Origin: Pseudomonas sp. B21-028
GTDB taxonomy: Bacteria; Pseudomonadota; Gammaproteobacteria; Pseudomonadales; Pseudomonadaceae
Reading direction: 5' to 3'
Assembly: GCF_024749045.1 (NCBI RefSeq)
Contig: NZ_CP087184.1
Coordinates: 5,456,001 to 5,520,000 of the forward strand
Length of the DNA stretch: 64,000 nucleotides
In this document: one piece after another, positions 46,896-56,945 of the stretch
Numbering within the stretch: position 1 is the stretch's first letter
Layout: each line of letters opens with the position of its first letter
Position numbers and translations under genes: made by a program
The notes under the pieces: generated by a model
Database searches by the model: none
Told to the model about the DNA's origin: nothing
Seen by the model: only the letters and a program-made list of their open reading frames with translations

Positions 46896-49833
46896 CCTGA
46901 CCCAGATGATCCTGATCAGCGCGGCCTACCTGGCAGTGCTGTTCGGCGTAGCCTGGATCAGTGAACGGGGCATGATCCCCCGGGCGATCATCCGCCACCC
47001 GCTGACCTACACCCTGTCGCTGGGCGTCTATGCCAGTGCGTGGGCCTTCTACGGTACGGTCGGGCTGGCCTACCAGTATGGCTATGGCTTCCTGTCCAGT
47101 TACCTGGGTGTATCGGGAGCCTTCCTGCTGGCGCCGGTGTTGCTCTACCCGATCCTGAAAATCACCCGCACCTACCAGCTGTCATCCCTGGCCGACCTGT
47201 TCGCCTTTCGTTTTCGCAGCACCTGGGCCGGTGCGCTGACCACGATCTTCATGCTGGTGGGCGTATTGCCGTTGCTGGCTCTGCAGATGCAGGCCGTGGC
47301 CGACTCCATCAGCATCCTGACCCACGAGCCGGTGCAGCATCGGGTGGCCCTGAGCTTCTGTGTCCTGATCATCCTGTTCACCATTTTCTTCGGTTCCCGA
47401 CACATCGCCACCCGGGAAAAACACGAGGGCCTGGTGTTCGCCATCGCCTTCGAGTCGGTGATCAAGCTGATCGCCATCGGCAGTGTCGGTCTCTATGCGC
47501 TTTACGGTGTGTTCAACGGCCCGCAACAGCTTGAACTGTGGCTGCTGCAGAACCAGACCGCCCTCGCGGCCCTGCACACGCCGTTGCAGGAAGGCCCGTG
47601 GCGCACGCTGTTGCTGGTGTTCTTCGCGTCGGCGATCGTGATGCCGCACATGTACCACATGACCTTTACCGAAAACCTCAACCCGCGCTCACTGGTGAGC
47701 GCGAGCTGGGGCCTGCCGCTGTTCCTGCTGCTGATGAGCCTGGCGGTGCCGCTGATCCTGTGGGCCGGGTTGAAGCTGGGGGCCAGCACCAACCCCGAAT
47801 ACTTCACCCTCGGCATCGGCATCGCCGCCAACAACCGGGCCCTGGCCCTGCTGGCCTATATCGGCGGCCTGTCGGCGGCCAGCGGCCTGATCATCGTGAC
47901 CACTCTGGCGCTGTCGGGCATGGCCCTCAACCATCTGGTGCTGCCGCTCTACCAGCCACCGGCCGAGGGCAATATCTACCGCTGGCTGAAATGGACCCGG
48001 CGGGCACTGATCGTCGCGATCATCATGGCCGGCTACGGCTTCTACCTGATGCTGGGCGATGGCCAGGATCTGGCCAACCTGGGGATTGTCGCCTTCGTTG
48101 CCACCTTGCAGTTCCTGCCGGGCGTGCTGTCGGTACTGTACTGGCCAACCGCCAACCGCCGTGGCTTTATCGCCGGCCTGCTGGCGGGCATCCTGGTCTG
48201 GCTGGTTGCCATGCTGTTGCCGCTGCTGGGCAACCTGCAGGGCTTCTATATCCCGTTGCTGAACATGATCTATGTGCTCGACGACACCAGTTGGCACATG
48301 GCGGCCATCGCGTCGCTGGCGGCGAACGTGCTGATGTTCACCCTGATCTCGCTGTTCACCAACGCCAGCAGCGAAGAGGCCAGCGCCGCCGAAGCCTGCG
48401 CAGTGGACAACGTTCGCCGCCCGCAACGCCGTGAACTGCACGCCGCCTCGCCTCAGGAGTTCGCCACGCAACTGGCCAAGCCCCTGGGGGCGAAGGCCGC
48501 GCAAAAGGAAGTCGAACAGGCCCTGAGGGACCTTTACCTGCCTTTCGATGAGCGTCGCCCCTATGCCCTGCGTCGGCTGCGGGACCGGATCGAAGCCAAC
48601 CTGTCCGGCCTGATGGGCCCCAGCGTGGCCCAGGATATGGTCGAGACGTTCCTGCCCTACAAGGCCGGCGGCGAAAACTACGTCACCGAGGACATCCATT
48701 TCATCGAAAGCCGTCTCGAGGATTACCACTCGCGCCTCACCGGCCTGGCCGCCGAGCTGGATGCCCTGCGCCGCTATCATCGCCAGACCCTGCAGGAACT
48801 GCCGATGGGCGTGTGTTCCCTGGCCAAGGACCAGGAAATCCTGATGTGGAACAAGGCCATGGAAGAACTGACCGGAATCGCCGCCCAGCGCGTGGTCGGT
48901 TCCCGCCTGAGCACCCTGGGCGAGCCATGGAAAGGTTTGTTGCAAGGTTTCATCGACTTGCCGGACGAGCACCTGCACAAGCAGCACCTGGCCCTCGATG
49001 GCCAGACCCGCTGGCTGAACCTGCACAAGGCGGCCATCGATGAGCCGCTTGCACCGGGCAACAGCGGCCTGGTGCTGCTGGTGGAAGACCTGACCGACAC
49101 CCAGATGCTCGAAGACAAACTCGTCCACTCCGAACGACTGGCGAGCATCGGCCGGCTGGCAGCCGGGGTGGCCCACGAAATTGGCAACCCGATCACCGGC
49201 ATCGCCTGCCTGGCGCAGAACCTGCGCGAAGAGCGCGAGGAAGATGGCGAACTGACGGAAATCAGCAGCCAGATTCTCGAACAGACCCGACGCGTATCGC
49301 GTATCGTGCAGTCGCTGATGAGTTTCGCCCATGCCGGCGGGCACCAGCACAACGACGAGCCCGTCTGCCTGGCCGAAGTGGCACAGGATGCCATTGGGCT
49401 GCTGGCCCTGAACCGGCGCAATTTCGAAGTGCAATTCTTTAACCTGTGCGACCCGGATCATTGGGTCGACGGCGATCCCCAGCGGCTTGCCCAGGTCCTG
49501 ATCAACCTGCTCTCCAACGCCCGCGACGCCTCACCGGCCGGCAGCGCCGTGCGGGTCAAGAGCGAAGCCAGCGAACACACGATCGATCTGATCGTCGAAG
49601 ACGAAGGCAGCGGTATCCCACAGAACATCATGGATCGATTGTTCGAACCCTTCTTCACCACCAAGGATCCTGGCGAAGGCACCGGACTGGGCCTTGCACT
49701 GGTCTATTCCATCGTTGAAGAGCATTATGGACAAATCACCATCGACAGCCCGGCCGATGTACAAGGCCAACGCGGCACCCGTATACGGGTGACATTACCG
49801 CGTCATGTCGAAGCGACGTCCGCTGTGAACTGA
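46879..49833 (+). CDS. cbrA: Sensor histidine kinase CbrA
   Basis: The product is 984 residues (982 if the second ATG at 46885 is used); there is no separate ribosome site, as expected for coupling to cbrX. The first ~480 residues are an SLC5-type transporter domain with 12-13 helices (AIRHP-like start, [32 protein letters not shown]), then a STAC linker, a PAS domain (about 640-740) and a kinase with the phospho-accepting His766 in [13 protein letters not shown], the N box [11 protein letters not shown], and [11 protein letters not shown]. It controls carbon/nitrogen balance and histidine uptake through CbrB. CbrB follows 22 bases later. Confidence 0.97.
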   Translation: MPMSFSLTQMILISAAYLAVLFGVAWISERGMIPRAIIRHPLTYTLSLGVYASAWAFYGTVGLAYQYGYGFLSSYLGVSGAFLLAPVLLYPILKITRTYQLSSLADLFAFRFRSTWAGALTTIFMLVGVLPLLALQMQAVADSISILTHEPVQHRVALSFCVLIILFTIFFGSRHIATREKHEGLVFAIAFESVIKLIAIGSVGLYALYGVFNGPQQLELWLLQNQTALAALHTPLQEGPWRTLLLVFFASAIVMPHMYHMTFTENLNPRSLVSASWGLPLFLLLMSLAVPLILWAGLKLGASTNPEYFTLGIGIAANNRALALLAYIGGLSAASGLIIVTTLALSGMALNHLVLPLYQPPAEGNIYRWLKWTRRALIVAIIMAGYGFYLMLGDGQDLANLGIVAFVATLQFLPGVLSVLYWPTANRRGFIAGLLAGILVWLVAMLLPLLGNLQGFYIPLLNMIYVLDDTSWHMAAIASLAANVLMFTLISLFTNASSEEASAAEACAVDNVRRPQRRELHAASPQEFATQLAKPLGAKAAQKEVEQALRDLYLPFDERRPYALRRLRDRIEANLSGLMGPSVAQDMVETFLPYKAGGENYVTEDIHFIESRLEDYHSRLTGLAAELDALRRYHRQTLQELPMGVCSLAKDQEILMWNKAMEELTGIAAQRVVGSRLSTLGEPWKGLLQGFIDLPDEHLHKQHLALDGQTRWLNLHKAAIDEPLAPGNSGLVLLVEDLTDTQMLEDKLVHSERLASIGRLAAGVAHEIGNPITGIACLAQNLREEREEDGELTEISSQILEQTRRVSRIVQSLMSFAHAGGHQHNDEPVCLAEVAQDAIGLLALNRRNFEVQFFNLCDPDHWVDGDPQRLAQVLINLLSNARDASPAGSAVRVKSEASEHTIDLIVEDEGSGIPQNIMDRLFEPFFTTKDPGEGTGLGLALVYSIVEEHYGQITIDSPADVQGQRGTRIRVTLPRHVEATSAVN

Positions 49834-49855
49834 GACCGTCGAGAGAATCGAATCA

Positions 49856-51289
49856 ATGCCGCACATTTTGATCGTCGAAGACGAAACAATTATCCGCTCC
49901 GCCTTGCGCCGCCTGCTGGAACGCAACCAGTACCAGGTCAGCGAAGCCGGTTCCGTGCAGGAAGCACAAGAACGATTCAGCATCCCAACCTTTGACCTCA
50001 TCGTCAGCGACTTGCGCCTGCCCGGCGCCCCCGGTACCGAGCTGATCAAGCTCGGCCAGGGCACACCGGTGCTGATCATGACCAGCTACGCCAGCCTGCG
50101 CTCGGCGGTCGACTCCATGAAAATGGGCGCGGTGGACTACATCGCCAAGCCGTTCGACCACGACGAGATGCTCCAGGCCGTGGCCCGTATCCTGCGTGAC
50201 CGACAGACGGCGACCGGCAACCCGGTGGAGCCGACGAACGGTAAAACCACGGCCACGAAAGGCGCCGCCGGCAACAATAACGGCGAAATCGGCATCATCG
50301 GCTCCTGCCCTCCCATGCAGGATCTGTACGTCAAGATCCGTAAGGTGGCGCCAACCGACTCCAACGTGCTGATCCAGGGCGAGTCCGGGACCGGCAAGGA
50401 ACTGGTGGCCCGAGCCCTGCATAACCTGTCCCGTCGGGCCAAGGCGCCGATGATCTCGGTGAACTGCGCGGCGATTCCGGAAAGCCTGATCGAGTCAGAG
50501 CTGTTCGGTCATGAGAAAGGCGCCTTCACCGGAGCCAGCGCCGGTCGCGCCGGGCTGGTGGAAGCCGCGGACGGTGGCACGCTGTTCCTCGACGAAATCG
50601 GCGAACTGCCGCTGGAGGCCCAGGCACGGCTGCTGCGGGTCCTTCAGGAAGGCGAAATCCGTCGGGTCGGCTCGGTGCAGTCGCAGAAGGTCGACGTACG
50701 CCTGATCGCCGCGACCCACCGTGACCTCAAGAGCCTGGCGAAAATCGGCCAGTTCCGTGAGGACTTGTACTACCGCCTGCACGTCATCGCGCTGAAACTG
50801 CCGGCCCTGCGCGAACGGGGGGCGGACGTCAACGAAATCGCCAATGCCTTCCTCGCCCGCCAGAGCGCGCGGGTCAACCGCACCGACCTGAAGTTCGCCC
50901 CCGACGCAGAACAGGCCATTCGTCATTACGCCTGGCCGGGTAACGTCCGGGAGCTGGAAAACGCGGTGGAGCGGGCAGTGATTCTGTGCGAAAGCCCGGA
51001 AATCTCCGCCGACCTGCTGGGGATCGACGTCGAACTCAGTGGTCTCGACGATGAAGAGTTCATCGGCCTGGCCCCTCAACAGGGGGGCACTGCCAACAAC
51101 ACCAGCCACGAGCCTACCGAGGACCTGTCTCTGGAAGACTACTTCCAGCATTTCGTCCTGGAACATCAGGACCACATGACCGAGACCGAACTGGCACGCA
51201 AGCTGGGGGTGAGCCGCAAGTGCCTGTGGGAACGTCGCCAGCGCTTGGGGATACCACGTCGCAAGACCGGCGTGGCCAGCGAAAGCTGA
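49856..51289 (+). CDS. cbrB: Sigma54-dependent response regulator CbrB
   Basis: The product is 477 residues. A receiver domain (1-120) has phospho-accepting Asp52 in [10 protein letters not shown] and Lys102-type IAKPFDHDE; the AAA+ domain has Walker A GESGTGKE, the sigma54-contact loop EKGAFTGAS, Walker [12 protein letters not shown] and [15 protein letters not shown] sensor; a Fis-type HTH ([20 protein letters not shown]) ends the protein. Activated by CbrA, it drives the sigma54 promoter of crcZ found 260 bases downstream. A REPIN begins 7 bases after the stop. Confidence 0.97.
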   Translation: MPHILIVEDETIIRSALRRLLERNQYQVSEAGSVQEAQERFSIPTFDLIVSDLRLPGAPGTELIKLGQGTPVLIMTSYASLRSAVDSMKMGAVDYIAKPFDHDEMLQAVARILRDRQTATGNPVEPTNGKTTATKGAAGNNNGEIGIIGSCPPMQDLYVKIRKVAPTDSNVLIQGESGTGKELVARALHNLSRRAKAPMISVNCAAIPESLIESELFGHEKGAFTGASAGRAGLVEAADGGTLFLDEIGELPLEAQARLLRVLQEGEIRRVGSVQSQKVDVRLIAATHRDLKSLAKIGQFREDLYYRLHVIALKLPALRERGADVNEIANAFLARQSARVNRTDLKFAPDAEQAIRHYAWPGNVRELENAVERAVILCESPEISADLLGIDVELSGLDDEEFIGLAPQQGGTANNTSHEPTEDLSLEDYFQHFVLEHQDHMTETELARKLGVSRKCLWERRQRLGIPRRKTGVASES

Positions 51290-51295
51290 GGACAT

Positions 51296-51388
51296 TGTGG
51301 GAGCGAGCCTGCTCGCGATGACGGTGCATCAGCTTGCATTCAGGGTGGCTGGCACACCGCAATCGCGAGCAGGCTCGCTCCCGCAGGG
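51296..51388. repeat. REPIN downstream of cbrB
   Basis: TTGTGGGAGCGAGCCTGCTC at the left end faces AGCAGGCTCGCTCCCGCAGG at the right, 93 bases in total, with GTGGGAG outermost. One base differs (CCGCAGG for CCACAGG). Confidence 0.92.
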
Positions 51389-51422
51389 GTACAAGGTCGT
51401 AACGCAATAAATGTGAAAAAAC

Positions 51423-51448
51423 TGTTACCCAAGCTTTTTCACGTAACA
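51423..51448. promoter_or_regulatory. CbrB binding site (upstream activator of crcZ)
   Basis: TGTTAC (51423-51428), 14 bases, GTAACA (51443-51448) is a perfect inverted repeat and has the form reported for CbrB sites. Its centre lies about 110 bases upstream of the -24 element of the crcZ promoter, a normal distance for a sigma54 activator. Confidence 0.8.
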
Positions 51449-51450
51449 GA

Positions 51451-51487
51451 AGCCGGGGTTTACGGTAACGAAATCCCGGCTTTTTTT
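51451..51487 (+). terminator. Terminator of cbrAB
   Basis: AGCCGGG (51451-51457) and CCCGGCT (51475-51481) pair over a 17-base loop, followed by TTTTTTT. The loop contains a further GGTAAC sequence, similar to a half of the adjacent palindromic site. Confidence 0.85.
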
Positions 51488-51545
51488 CGCCTCGAAAAAA
51501 GCGGCATAACCTTAGAACCCCCGGTTTCGCTGGGTCTCGCAAAAG

Positions 51546-51562
51546 TTGGCACGCACCCTGCT
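51546..51562 (+). promoter_or_regulatory. Sigma54 promoter of crcZ
   Basis: TTGGCACGCACCCTGCT: GG at 51548-51549 and GC at 51560-51561 are separated by 10 bases, the -24/-12 spacing. TGGCACG-N4-TGC fits the sigma54 consensus. Confidence 0.88.
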
Positions 51563-51572
51563 ATAGCTTTGG

Positions 51573-51943
51573 TACAAGAACAATAACAAGCAATGCACAA
51601 GACAATAAAAATAAGACGAATCGACTCACGCACAATAAAAACAAGACGGCGAGAGGCGCAGCTAACTGATTCTTTTGGAGAGGCGTTGTATTTGGGGCTT
51701 GCCCCACAACCAGGCCGAGAACAATAAAAACTGTCTCAAGACAGGTGCCTGAACTGGTTGGATCGATTGATCACTGCAACACAGCGACCAAAGCAATCCG
51801 TTTGCTCTTGGCTCCCGATTGGGAGGGCCACGCAGGGAAAACCTCGTGGCGTGGGCACTCAACAAAAACAAGAAGCCCGAAACCAATAATAAAAACAGAG
51901 CACGCAACTAATTCTGGGGGAGCTTCGGCTCCCCTTGTGGTTT
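51573..51943 (+). ncRNA. crcZ: Catabolite-repression small RNA CrcZ
   Basis: About 370 bases between cbrB and pcnB, the conserved place for crcZ in pseudomonads. It carries repeated A-rich Hfq/Crc-binding motifs of the ACAATAAAAA type at about 51581, 51602, 51632, 51721, 51861 and 51883. The 3' end is the hairpin GGGGAGC-TTCG-GCTCCCC (51917-51934). CrcZ soaks up the Hfq-Crc complex and so relieves catabolite repression; CbrB drives it from the promoter above. The 5' end is set from the -12 element and the 3' end from the hairpin, both approximate. Confidence 0.92.
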
Positions 51944-52103
51944 CTGACGTTCCGCCCTCCGAAGCCTACAAGGCTTGCCGCTTAAAGCTTGCAGCTCAAA
52001 TCTGCTGCGTCCTACACGATCCCCAGACTAAATGCTAGAATCCCCGCCCATCATGCGGTCATTCTTCGTTTTTGGCCGAACATTCCTTCAAACAGTGCAT
52101 CCC

Positions 52104-53501
52104 ATGCTGAAGAAGCTGTTCCAGTCACTCCGTTCTCCCTTGCGTCGTACGCAACACATCCGCAGCACGCCTGAAGTGCTCAACAGCGGCCAGCACTCAT
52201 TGCAGAAGGCCCAGTTCAGCCGGTATGCGGTGAACATCGTCGAACGCCTGCAGAACGCCGGCTACCAGGCTTACCTGGTCGGCGGATGCGTGCGCGACAT
52301 GCTGCTCAACATCACACCCAAGGATTTCGACGTAGCCACCAGCGCCACGCCGGAACAGGTCCGGGCCGAGTTCCGCAACGCACGGATCATTGGCCGGCGC
52401 TTCAAGCTCGTCCACATCCACTTCGGCCGCGAAATCATCGAAGTGGCGACGTTCCGCGCCAACCACCCGCAAAACGATGAAGAGGAAGATAGCAACCAGT
52501 CTTCCCGCAACGAGAGCGGGCGCATCCTGCGGGATAACGTCTACGGCACGCTGGAAGAAGACGCGCAACGCCGCGACTTCACCATCAACGCCCTGTATTA
52601 CGATCCGGTCAGCGAACGCATCCTCGATTACGCCAACGGCGTACACGACATCCGCAATCATCTGATCCGCCTGATCGGCGATCCCAAGCAGCGTTACCAG
52701 GAAGACCCGGTACGGATGCTGCGGGCCGTGCGTTTCGCCGCCAAGCTGAACTTCGGCATCGAAAAACATAGTGCCGCGCCAATTCGCGACCTGGCACCGA
52801 TGCTGCGGGAAATCCCTTCGGCGCGGCTGTTCGAGGAAGTGCTCAAGCTGTTCCTGTCGGGCAACGCGGCGGACACCTTCGAGATGCTGGTGGACCTGCA
52901 ACTGTTCGATCCGCTGTTCCCGGCCAGTGCCGAGGCGCTGGAGCACAACCCGACCTACACCCACACCCTGATCAGCGAAGCGCTGATCAACACCGACCTG
53001 CGTATCAAGCAGAACAAACCGGTGACCCCGGCCTTCCTGTTCGCCGCCCTGCTCTGGCCAGCCCTGCCGGCCCGGGTATTGCGCCTGCAAGACCGTGGCA
53101 TGCCGCCGATCCCGGCCATGCAGGAAGCTGCCCACGAGTTGATCGCCGAACAGTGCCAGCGCATCGCGATTCCGAAGCGCTTCACCATGCCGATCCGCGA
53201 GATCTGGGACATGCAGGAACGCCTGCCCCGTCGCAGCGGCAAGCGCGCCGACCTGCTGCTCGACAACCCGCGCTTCCGCGCCGGCTACGACTTCCTGCTG
53301 CTGCGTGAAAGCGCCGGCGAGCAGACCGATGGCCTGGGCGAGTGGTGGACCGATTACCAGGACGCCAATGACAGCGAGCGCCGCGAGATGATTCGCGAGC
53401 TCAGCGGCAAGGAAGACGGCGCCAGCGGCCCACGCAAGCGTCGTCGCAGCAGCGGCGCCAAGCGTAAGCGGGCCGGTGTGCCGAGCGCGTCGGGCGAGTA
53501 A
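52104..53501 (+). CDS. pcnB: Poly(A) polymerase PcnB
   Basis: The product is 465 residues from ATG 52104 (MLKKLFQSLRSPLRRTQH), the usual N-terminus; an in-frame ATG at 52032 would add 24 codons with no match. The class II nucleotidyltransferase head has LVGGCVRDMLL and KDFDVATSA (GG and DxD metal site), then RRDFTINALYYDP and KQRYQEDPVRMLRAVRF. The C-terminus is Arg/Lys-rich (RKRRRSSGAKRKR) for RNA binding. It adds A tails that mark RNAs for decay. Head-to-tail with folK, 3 bases apart. Confidence 0.96.
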   Translation: MLKKLFQSLRSPLRRTQHIRSTPEVLNSGQHSLQKAQFSRYAVNIVERLQNAGYQAYLVGGCVRDMLLNITPKDFDVATSATPEQVRAEFRNARIIGRRFKLVHIHFGREIIEVATFRANHPQNDEEEDSNQSSRNESGRILRDNVYGTLEEDAQRRDFTINALYYDPVSERILDYANGVHDIRNHLIRLIGDPKQRYQEDPVRMLRAVRFAAKLNFGIEKHSAAPIRDLAPMLREIPSARLFEEVLKLFLSGNAADTFEMLVDLQLFDPLFPASAEALEHNPTYTHTLISEALINTDLRIKQNKPVTPAFLFAALLWPALPARVLRLQDRGMPPIPAMQEAAHELIAEQCQRIAIPKRFTMPIREIWDMQERLPRRSGKRADLLLDNPRFRAGYDFLLLRESAGEQTDGLGEWWTDYQDANDSERREMIRELSGKEDGASGPRKRRRSSGAKRKRAGVPSASGE

Positions 53502-53504
53502 TCG

Positions 53505-53990
53505 ATGGAACGCATCTACATCGGCATGGGGAGCAACCTGGCCGAACCCGAGGCACAACTGCGCAGCGCCCTCCGGGCACTGGCAAATCTGCCCGACAGC
53601 CGATTCATCGGCGTCTCGGCGTTCTATCAAAGCGATTCACTGCTGCCCGGCCAACCACGCTACACCAATGCCGTGGCGGCGCTGGACAGCCAACTGGCGC
53701 CGCTGGAGCTGCTCGATGCGCTGCAAGCCATCGAAACCGGCCAGGGCCGTGAACGCCTGGAACGCTGGGGTCCGCGCACCCTGGACCTGGACATTCTGCT
53801 GTACGGCGATCGGCTGATCGACGAACCTCGGCTCAAGGTTCCCCACTACCACATGCACGCCCGGGCCTTCGTGTTGTACCCGCTGGCGGAGCTGGCCCCC
53901 GCCGACCTGCGCCTGGCTGACGGGCGCCTGCTCCCGGACCTGCTGGCCGCGTGTCCATTCGCCGGCCTGGAACGCCTGCCGCCCATCTGA
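53505..53990 (+). CDS. folK: 2-amino-4-hydroxy-6-hydroxymethyldihydropteridine pyrophosphokinase
   Basis: The product is 161 residues. HPPK signatures: IYIGMGSNLAEPEAQLRSAL at the N-terminus, DSLLPGQPRYTNAVAALDS, and the metal/substrate block RWGPRTLDLDILLYGD (D-x-D). VPHYHMHARAFVLYPLAE is the C-terminal family motif. It transfers pyrophosphate from ATP in folate synthesis. Starts 3 bases after pcnB, the common pcnB-folK operon. Confidence 0.97.
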   Translation: MERIYIGMGSNLAEPEAQLRSALRALANLPDSRFIGVSAFYQSDSLLPGQPRYTNAVAALDSQLAPLELLDALQAIETGQGRERLERWGPRTLDLDILLYGDRLIDEPRLKVPHYHMHARAFVLYPLAELAPADLRLADGRLLPDLLAACPFAGLERLPPI

Positions 53991-54002
53991 CGAAAACAAT
54001 CC

Positions 54003-54098
54003 CCTGTGGGAGCGAGCCTGCTCGCGATAGCGGTGGGCCAGTCAATATGAATGTCGACTGATACACCGCTATCGCGAGCAGGCTCGCTCCCACAGGGC
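54003..54098. repeat. REPIN between folK and panB
   Basis: CCTGTGGGAGCGAGCCTGCT at the left end with its complement AGCAGGCTCGCTCCCACAGG at the right, 96 bases, inner ends CGCGATAGCGGT and ACCGCTATCGCG also pair. The rest of the 53991-54355 gap shows only a TTGACT...TATAGG pair with a 20-base spacer, too long for a confident promoter. Confidence 0.93.
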
Positions 54099-54355
54099 CC
54101 AGTACCGGACAGTCACATTTCAGGCGCCCCCCACGGCTGAAACGCATCAGTAACCCCGGTAACACCCGCCGGTAACACATCCAATTGACTTCCCCGGTGC
54201 TCCTCACGACTATAGGCGTCCCGTTGCCGCCAACGCGGCATTGAAGGGCGCAATCCAGGCCTTACAAGCACCACGCATAGAGGGTGCGCCTGTATAAATG
54301 ACGAATCATGCGCGTTACTCGCAGTAGTTCACGAGCGCCTAATGAGGACTTTTTC

Positions 54356-55156
54356 ATGCCAGCTATTACCCTGACCACGCTGCAAGGTCTCAAGCAGAAA
54401 GGCGAAAAAATCGCCATGCTGACCTGCTATGACGCAACCTTCGCCCACGCCTGCAACGAGGCCGGTGTCGAAGTGCTCCTGGTGGGCGATTCCCTCGGCA
54501 TGGTGTTGCAGGGCCACGACAGTACGTTGCCGGCGACCACTGCTGACATGGCCTACCACGTGGCCTGCGTCAAGCGCGGTAACACCGATGCGCTGATCCT
54601 CGCCGACCTGCCATTCATGGCCTACGCCACCCTCGAACAGACCATGACCAACAGCGCCTTGCTGATGCAGGCCGGTGCCCACATGGTGAAAGTCGAAGGT
54701 GCGTTGTGGCTGGCCGAGTCGATCCGGTTGCTGGCCGAGCGTGGCATCCCGGTGTGTGCGCACCTGGGCCTGACACCCCAGGCGGTCAATGTGCTCGGTG
54801 GCTACAAGGTCCAGGGCCGCAATGAAAACCAGGCGCGGCAGATGCGCGCCGATGCCATCGCGCTGGAGCAGGCCGGGGCGGCGATGCTGTTGCTCGAATG
54901 CGTGCCCAGCGAGCTGGCCGAGGAAATCACCCAGGCGGTGAAGATTCCGGTCATCGGGATTGGTGCCGGCAATGCCACCGATGGCCAGGTGCTGGTGCTG
55001 CACGACATGCTCGGGCTCTCGCTCACGGGCCGCGCACCGAAGTTCGTGAAGAACTTCATGACCGGGCAACCCAGCATCCAGGCCGCCCTGAGCGCCTACG
55101 TGGCTGAAGTCAAAGCGACCACCTTCCCTGGCGCCGAACACGGATTCTCTGCATGA
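54356..55156 (+). CDS. panB: 3-methyl-2-oxobutanoate hydroxymethyltransferase
   Basis: The product is 266 residues from ATG 54356, with GAGGA upstream; 16 in-frame codons before it are not family-like. TIM-barrel enzyme with [37 protein letters not shown] (metal aspartate), MVKVEGA and [19 protein letters not shown], ending [18 protein letters not shown]. Makes ketopantoate, the first step of pantothenate synthesis. Overlaps panC by 4 bases. Confidence 0.98.
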   Translation: MPAITLTTLQGLKQKGEKIAMLTCYDATFAHACNEAGVEVLLVGDSLGMVLQGHDSTLPATTADMAYHVACVKRGNTDALILADLPFMAYATLEQTMTNSALLMQAGAHMVKVEGALWLAESIRLLAERGIPVCAHLGLTPQAVNVLGGYKVQGRNENQARQMRADAIALEQAGAAMLLLECVPSELAEEITQAVKIPVIGIGAGNATDGQVLVLHDMLGLSLTGRAPKFVKNFMTGQPSIQAALSAYVAEVKATTFPGAEHGFSA

Positions 55157-56010
55157 ACACCGTCAAGACCGTACGTGAACTGCGGGCCGCCGTGGCCCGC
55201 GCCCGCAGCGAAGGCAAACGCATCGCCTTCGTGCCGACCATGGGCAACCTCCACAGTGGCCACGTGGCGCTGGTTACCAAAGCGGCGCAGCGAGCCGACT
55301 TCGTGGTGACGAGCATTTTCGTCAACCCGCTGCAGTTCGGCGCCGGCGAAGACCTGGACAAATACCCCCGCACCCTCGCAGCCGACCAGGAAAAGCTGCT
55401 CCAGGCCGGCTGCCATCTGCTGTTCGCCCCGTCCGTCGAAGAGATGTACCCCGACGGCATGACCGGGCAAACCCGGGTCAGCGTGCCGCAATTGTCCGAA
55501 GGCCTGTGCGGCGCCAGCCGGCCGGGGCACTTCGAGGGCGTGGCGACGGTGGTCAGCAAGCTGTTCAACATGGTCCAGCCCGACCTTGCGGTGTTCGGCC
55601 AGAAGGACTTCCAGCAACTGGCGGTGATCCGCGCACTGGTCCACGACCTGAACATGCCGATCCAGATCATTGGCGAGCCGACCGTCCGCGCCGAAGATGG
55701 CCTGGCGCTGTCGTCGCGCAATGGTTTCCTCAGCCCTGAACAACGCGCCGTGGCGCCGGTGGTCTACCGCAGCCTCAACAGCATTGCCGAGGCGATCCGA
55801 CAGGGGCAACGGGACTTCCCGGCCCTGGTTGCCGAGCAGCTCAAGCAACTCGAAGCCGCCGGTATGCGCCCCGATTACCTGGAGATCCGCCAGGCCCGGA
55901 CCTTGCGCCCGGCCATGCCTGAAGATCGCGACCTGGTGATCCTGGTCGCCGCGTTCCTCGGCACCACGCGACTGATCGACAATCTGCACCTGGATCTCGA
56001 CGCCGCCTGA
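55153..56010 (+). CDS. panC: Pantoate--beta-alanine ligase
   Basis: The product is 285 residues. ATP-binding motifs: [14 protein letters not shown] (HIGH-type), [31 protein letters not shown] and the KMSKS-like [12 protein letters not shown]. Joins pantoate and beta-alanine with ATP to give pantothenate. Translationally coupled to panB by the ATGA overlap. A REPIN follows before panD. Confidence 0.98.
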   Translation: MNTVKTVRELRAAVARARSEGKRIAFVPTMGNLHSGHVALVTKAAQRADFVVTSIFVNPLQFGAGEDLDKYPRTLAADQEKLLQAGCHLLFAPSVEEMYPDGMTGQTRVSVPQLSEGLCGASRPGHFEGVATVVSKLFNMVQPDLAVFGQKDFQQLAVIRALVHDLNMPIQIIGEPTVRAEDGLALSSRNGFLSPEQRAVAPVVYRSLNSIAEAIRQGQRDFPALVAEQLKQLEAAGMRPDYLEIRQARTLRPAMPEDRDLVILVAAFLGTTRLIDNLHLDLDAA

Positions 56011-56033
56011 CACCATCCCCTCTGTGGAACAAA

Positions 56034-56122
56034 CTGTGGGAGCAAGGCTTGCCCGCGATGAAGTTAACGCGGTCGGCCCTGGAACCGAGGTGACTGTATC
56101 GCGAGCAAGCTTTGCTCCCACG
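56034..56122. repeat. REPIN (variant) between panC and panD
   Basis: CTGTGGGAGCAAGGCTTGCC at the left end, then CGCGATGAAG; TATCGCGAGCAAGCTTTGCTCCC at the right end (AGCAAGCTTTGCTCCCACGG). Arms are less perfect than in the main type. Confidence 0.88.
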
Positions 56123-56213
56123 GGCTCACCCACAGGGGATGGTGGAGCCATTGCCGCCTCGGCAGCCTTCGGGCAAACTGCCCGCCGTTCGGACCCGACC
56201 AGAGGAGAAAACC

Positions 56214-56594
56214 ATGCACGCCATCATGCTCAAGGCCAAGCTGCACCGCGCCGAAGTCACTCACGCCGTGCTCGACTACGAAGGCTCCTGTGCCATCGAT
56301 GGGGAGTGGCTGGACCTGTCGGGGATCCGTGAATACGAGCAGATCCAGATCTACAACGTCGACAACGGCGAGCGTTTCACCACCTACGCCATCCGTGGCG
56401 AAGAAGGTTCGCGGATGATCTCGGTCAACGGTGCCGCGGCCCACAAGGCCAAGGTAGGGGACCGCGTCATCATCTGCGCCTACGCCCACTACAGCGAAGC
56501 CGAGCTGGTCAACTTCAAACCGCGCATGCTGTACATGGCGCCGGGCAATGAACTGAGCCACACCAGCAACGCCATTCCGGTGCAGGTTGCCTGA
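56214..56594 (+). CDS. panD: Aspartate 1-decarboxylase (pyruvoyl enzyme)
   Basis: The product is 126 residues from ATG 56214, with AGAGGAG upstream. The self-cleavage site Gly24-Ser25 lies in [10 protein letters not shown]; the new N-terminal pyruvoyl group from Ser25 is the cofactor. [20 protein letters not shown] and [20 protein letters not shown] are conserved. Makes beta-alanine for panC. Unlike panB-panC it is set apart by about 200 bases including a REPIN. Confidence 0.98.
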   Translation: MHAIMLKAKLHRAEVTHAVLDYEGSCAIDGEWLDLSGIREYEQIQIYNVDNGERFTTYAIRGEEGSRMISVNGAAAHKAKVGDRVIICAYAHYSEAELVNFKPRMLYMAPGNELSHTSNAIPVQVA

Positions 56595-56609
56595 TCCGCG
56601 CCATGCCCC

Positions 56610-56701
56610 TTGTGGGAGCGAGCCTGCTCGCGATTACGGTAATTCAGTTGGTGTTGCTGGCGACTGACACACCGCAATCGCGAGCAGGCTCGCTCCCACA
56701 G
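56610..56701. repeat. REPIN between panD and pgi
   Basis: TTGTGGGAGCGAGCCTGCTC at the left end and AGCAGGCTCGCTCCCACAG at the right, 92 bases. The remaining 56702-56945 sequence upstream of pgi shows no clear gene; an AT-rich TTGTATAAAAAAG lies at about 56764. Confidence 0.93.
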
Positions 56702-56945
56702 TGAGTAACTCTTGTCTCCAAAAGAATGCTTCGTCCTCCCGTCTGTCGGCCCCTTCCCAGCCCCGTTGTATAAAAAAGTACCGGGAACCGGTCTGACAAA
56801 GCCAAGACAGATCGCAACGCGAGGTTTACTGTAGTCGCCCTGCGCCCGCAGATCGTGTCGACGCAGGTGTCCGGACGTCCACCATGGGCCATGCCGGAAT
56901 TTTTAGTGTACAAAAGGTCGTTCAAGTAAAAGGAAACCCGCAGCG

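Noticed and set aside
47689..49461. A 590-codon open frame antisense to cbrA
   Set aside because: Shadow frame of a GC-rich gene; no ribosome site or recognisable domain.
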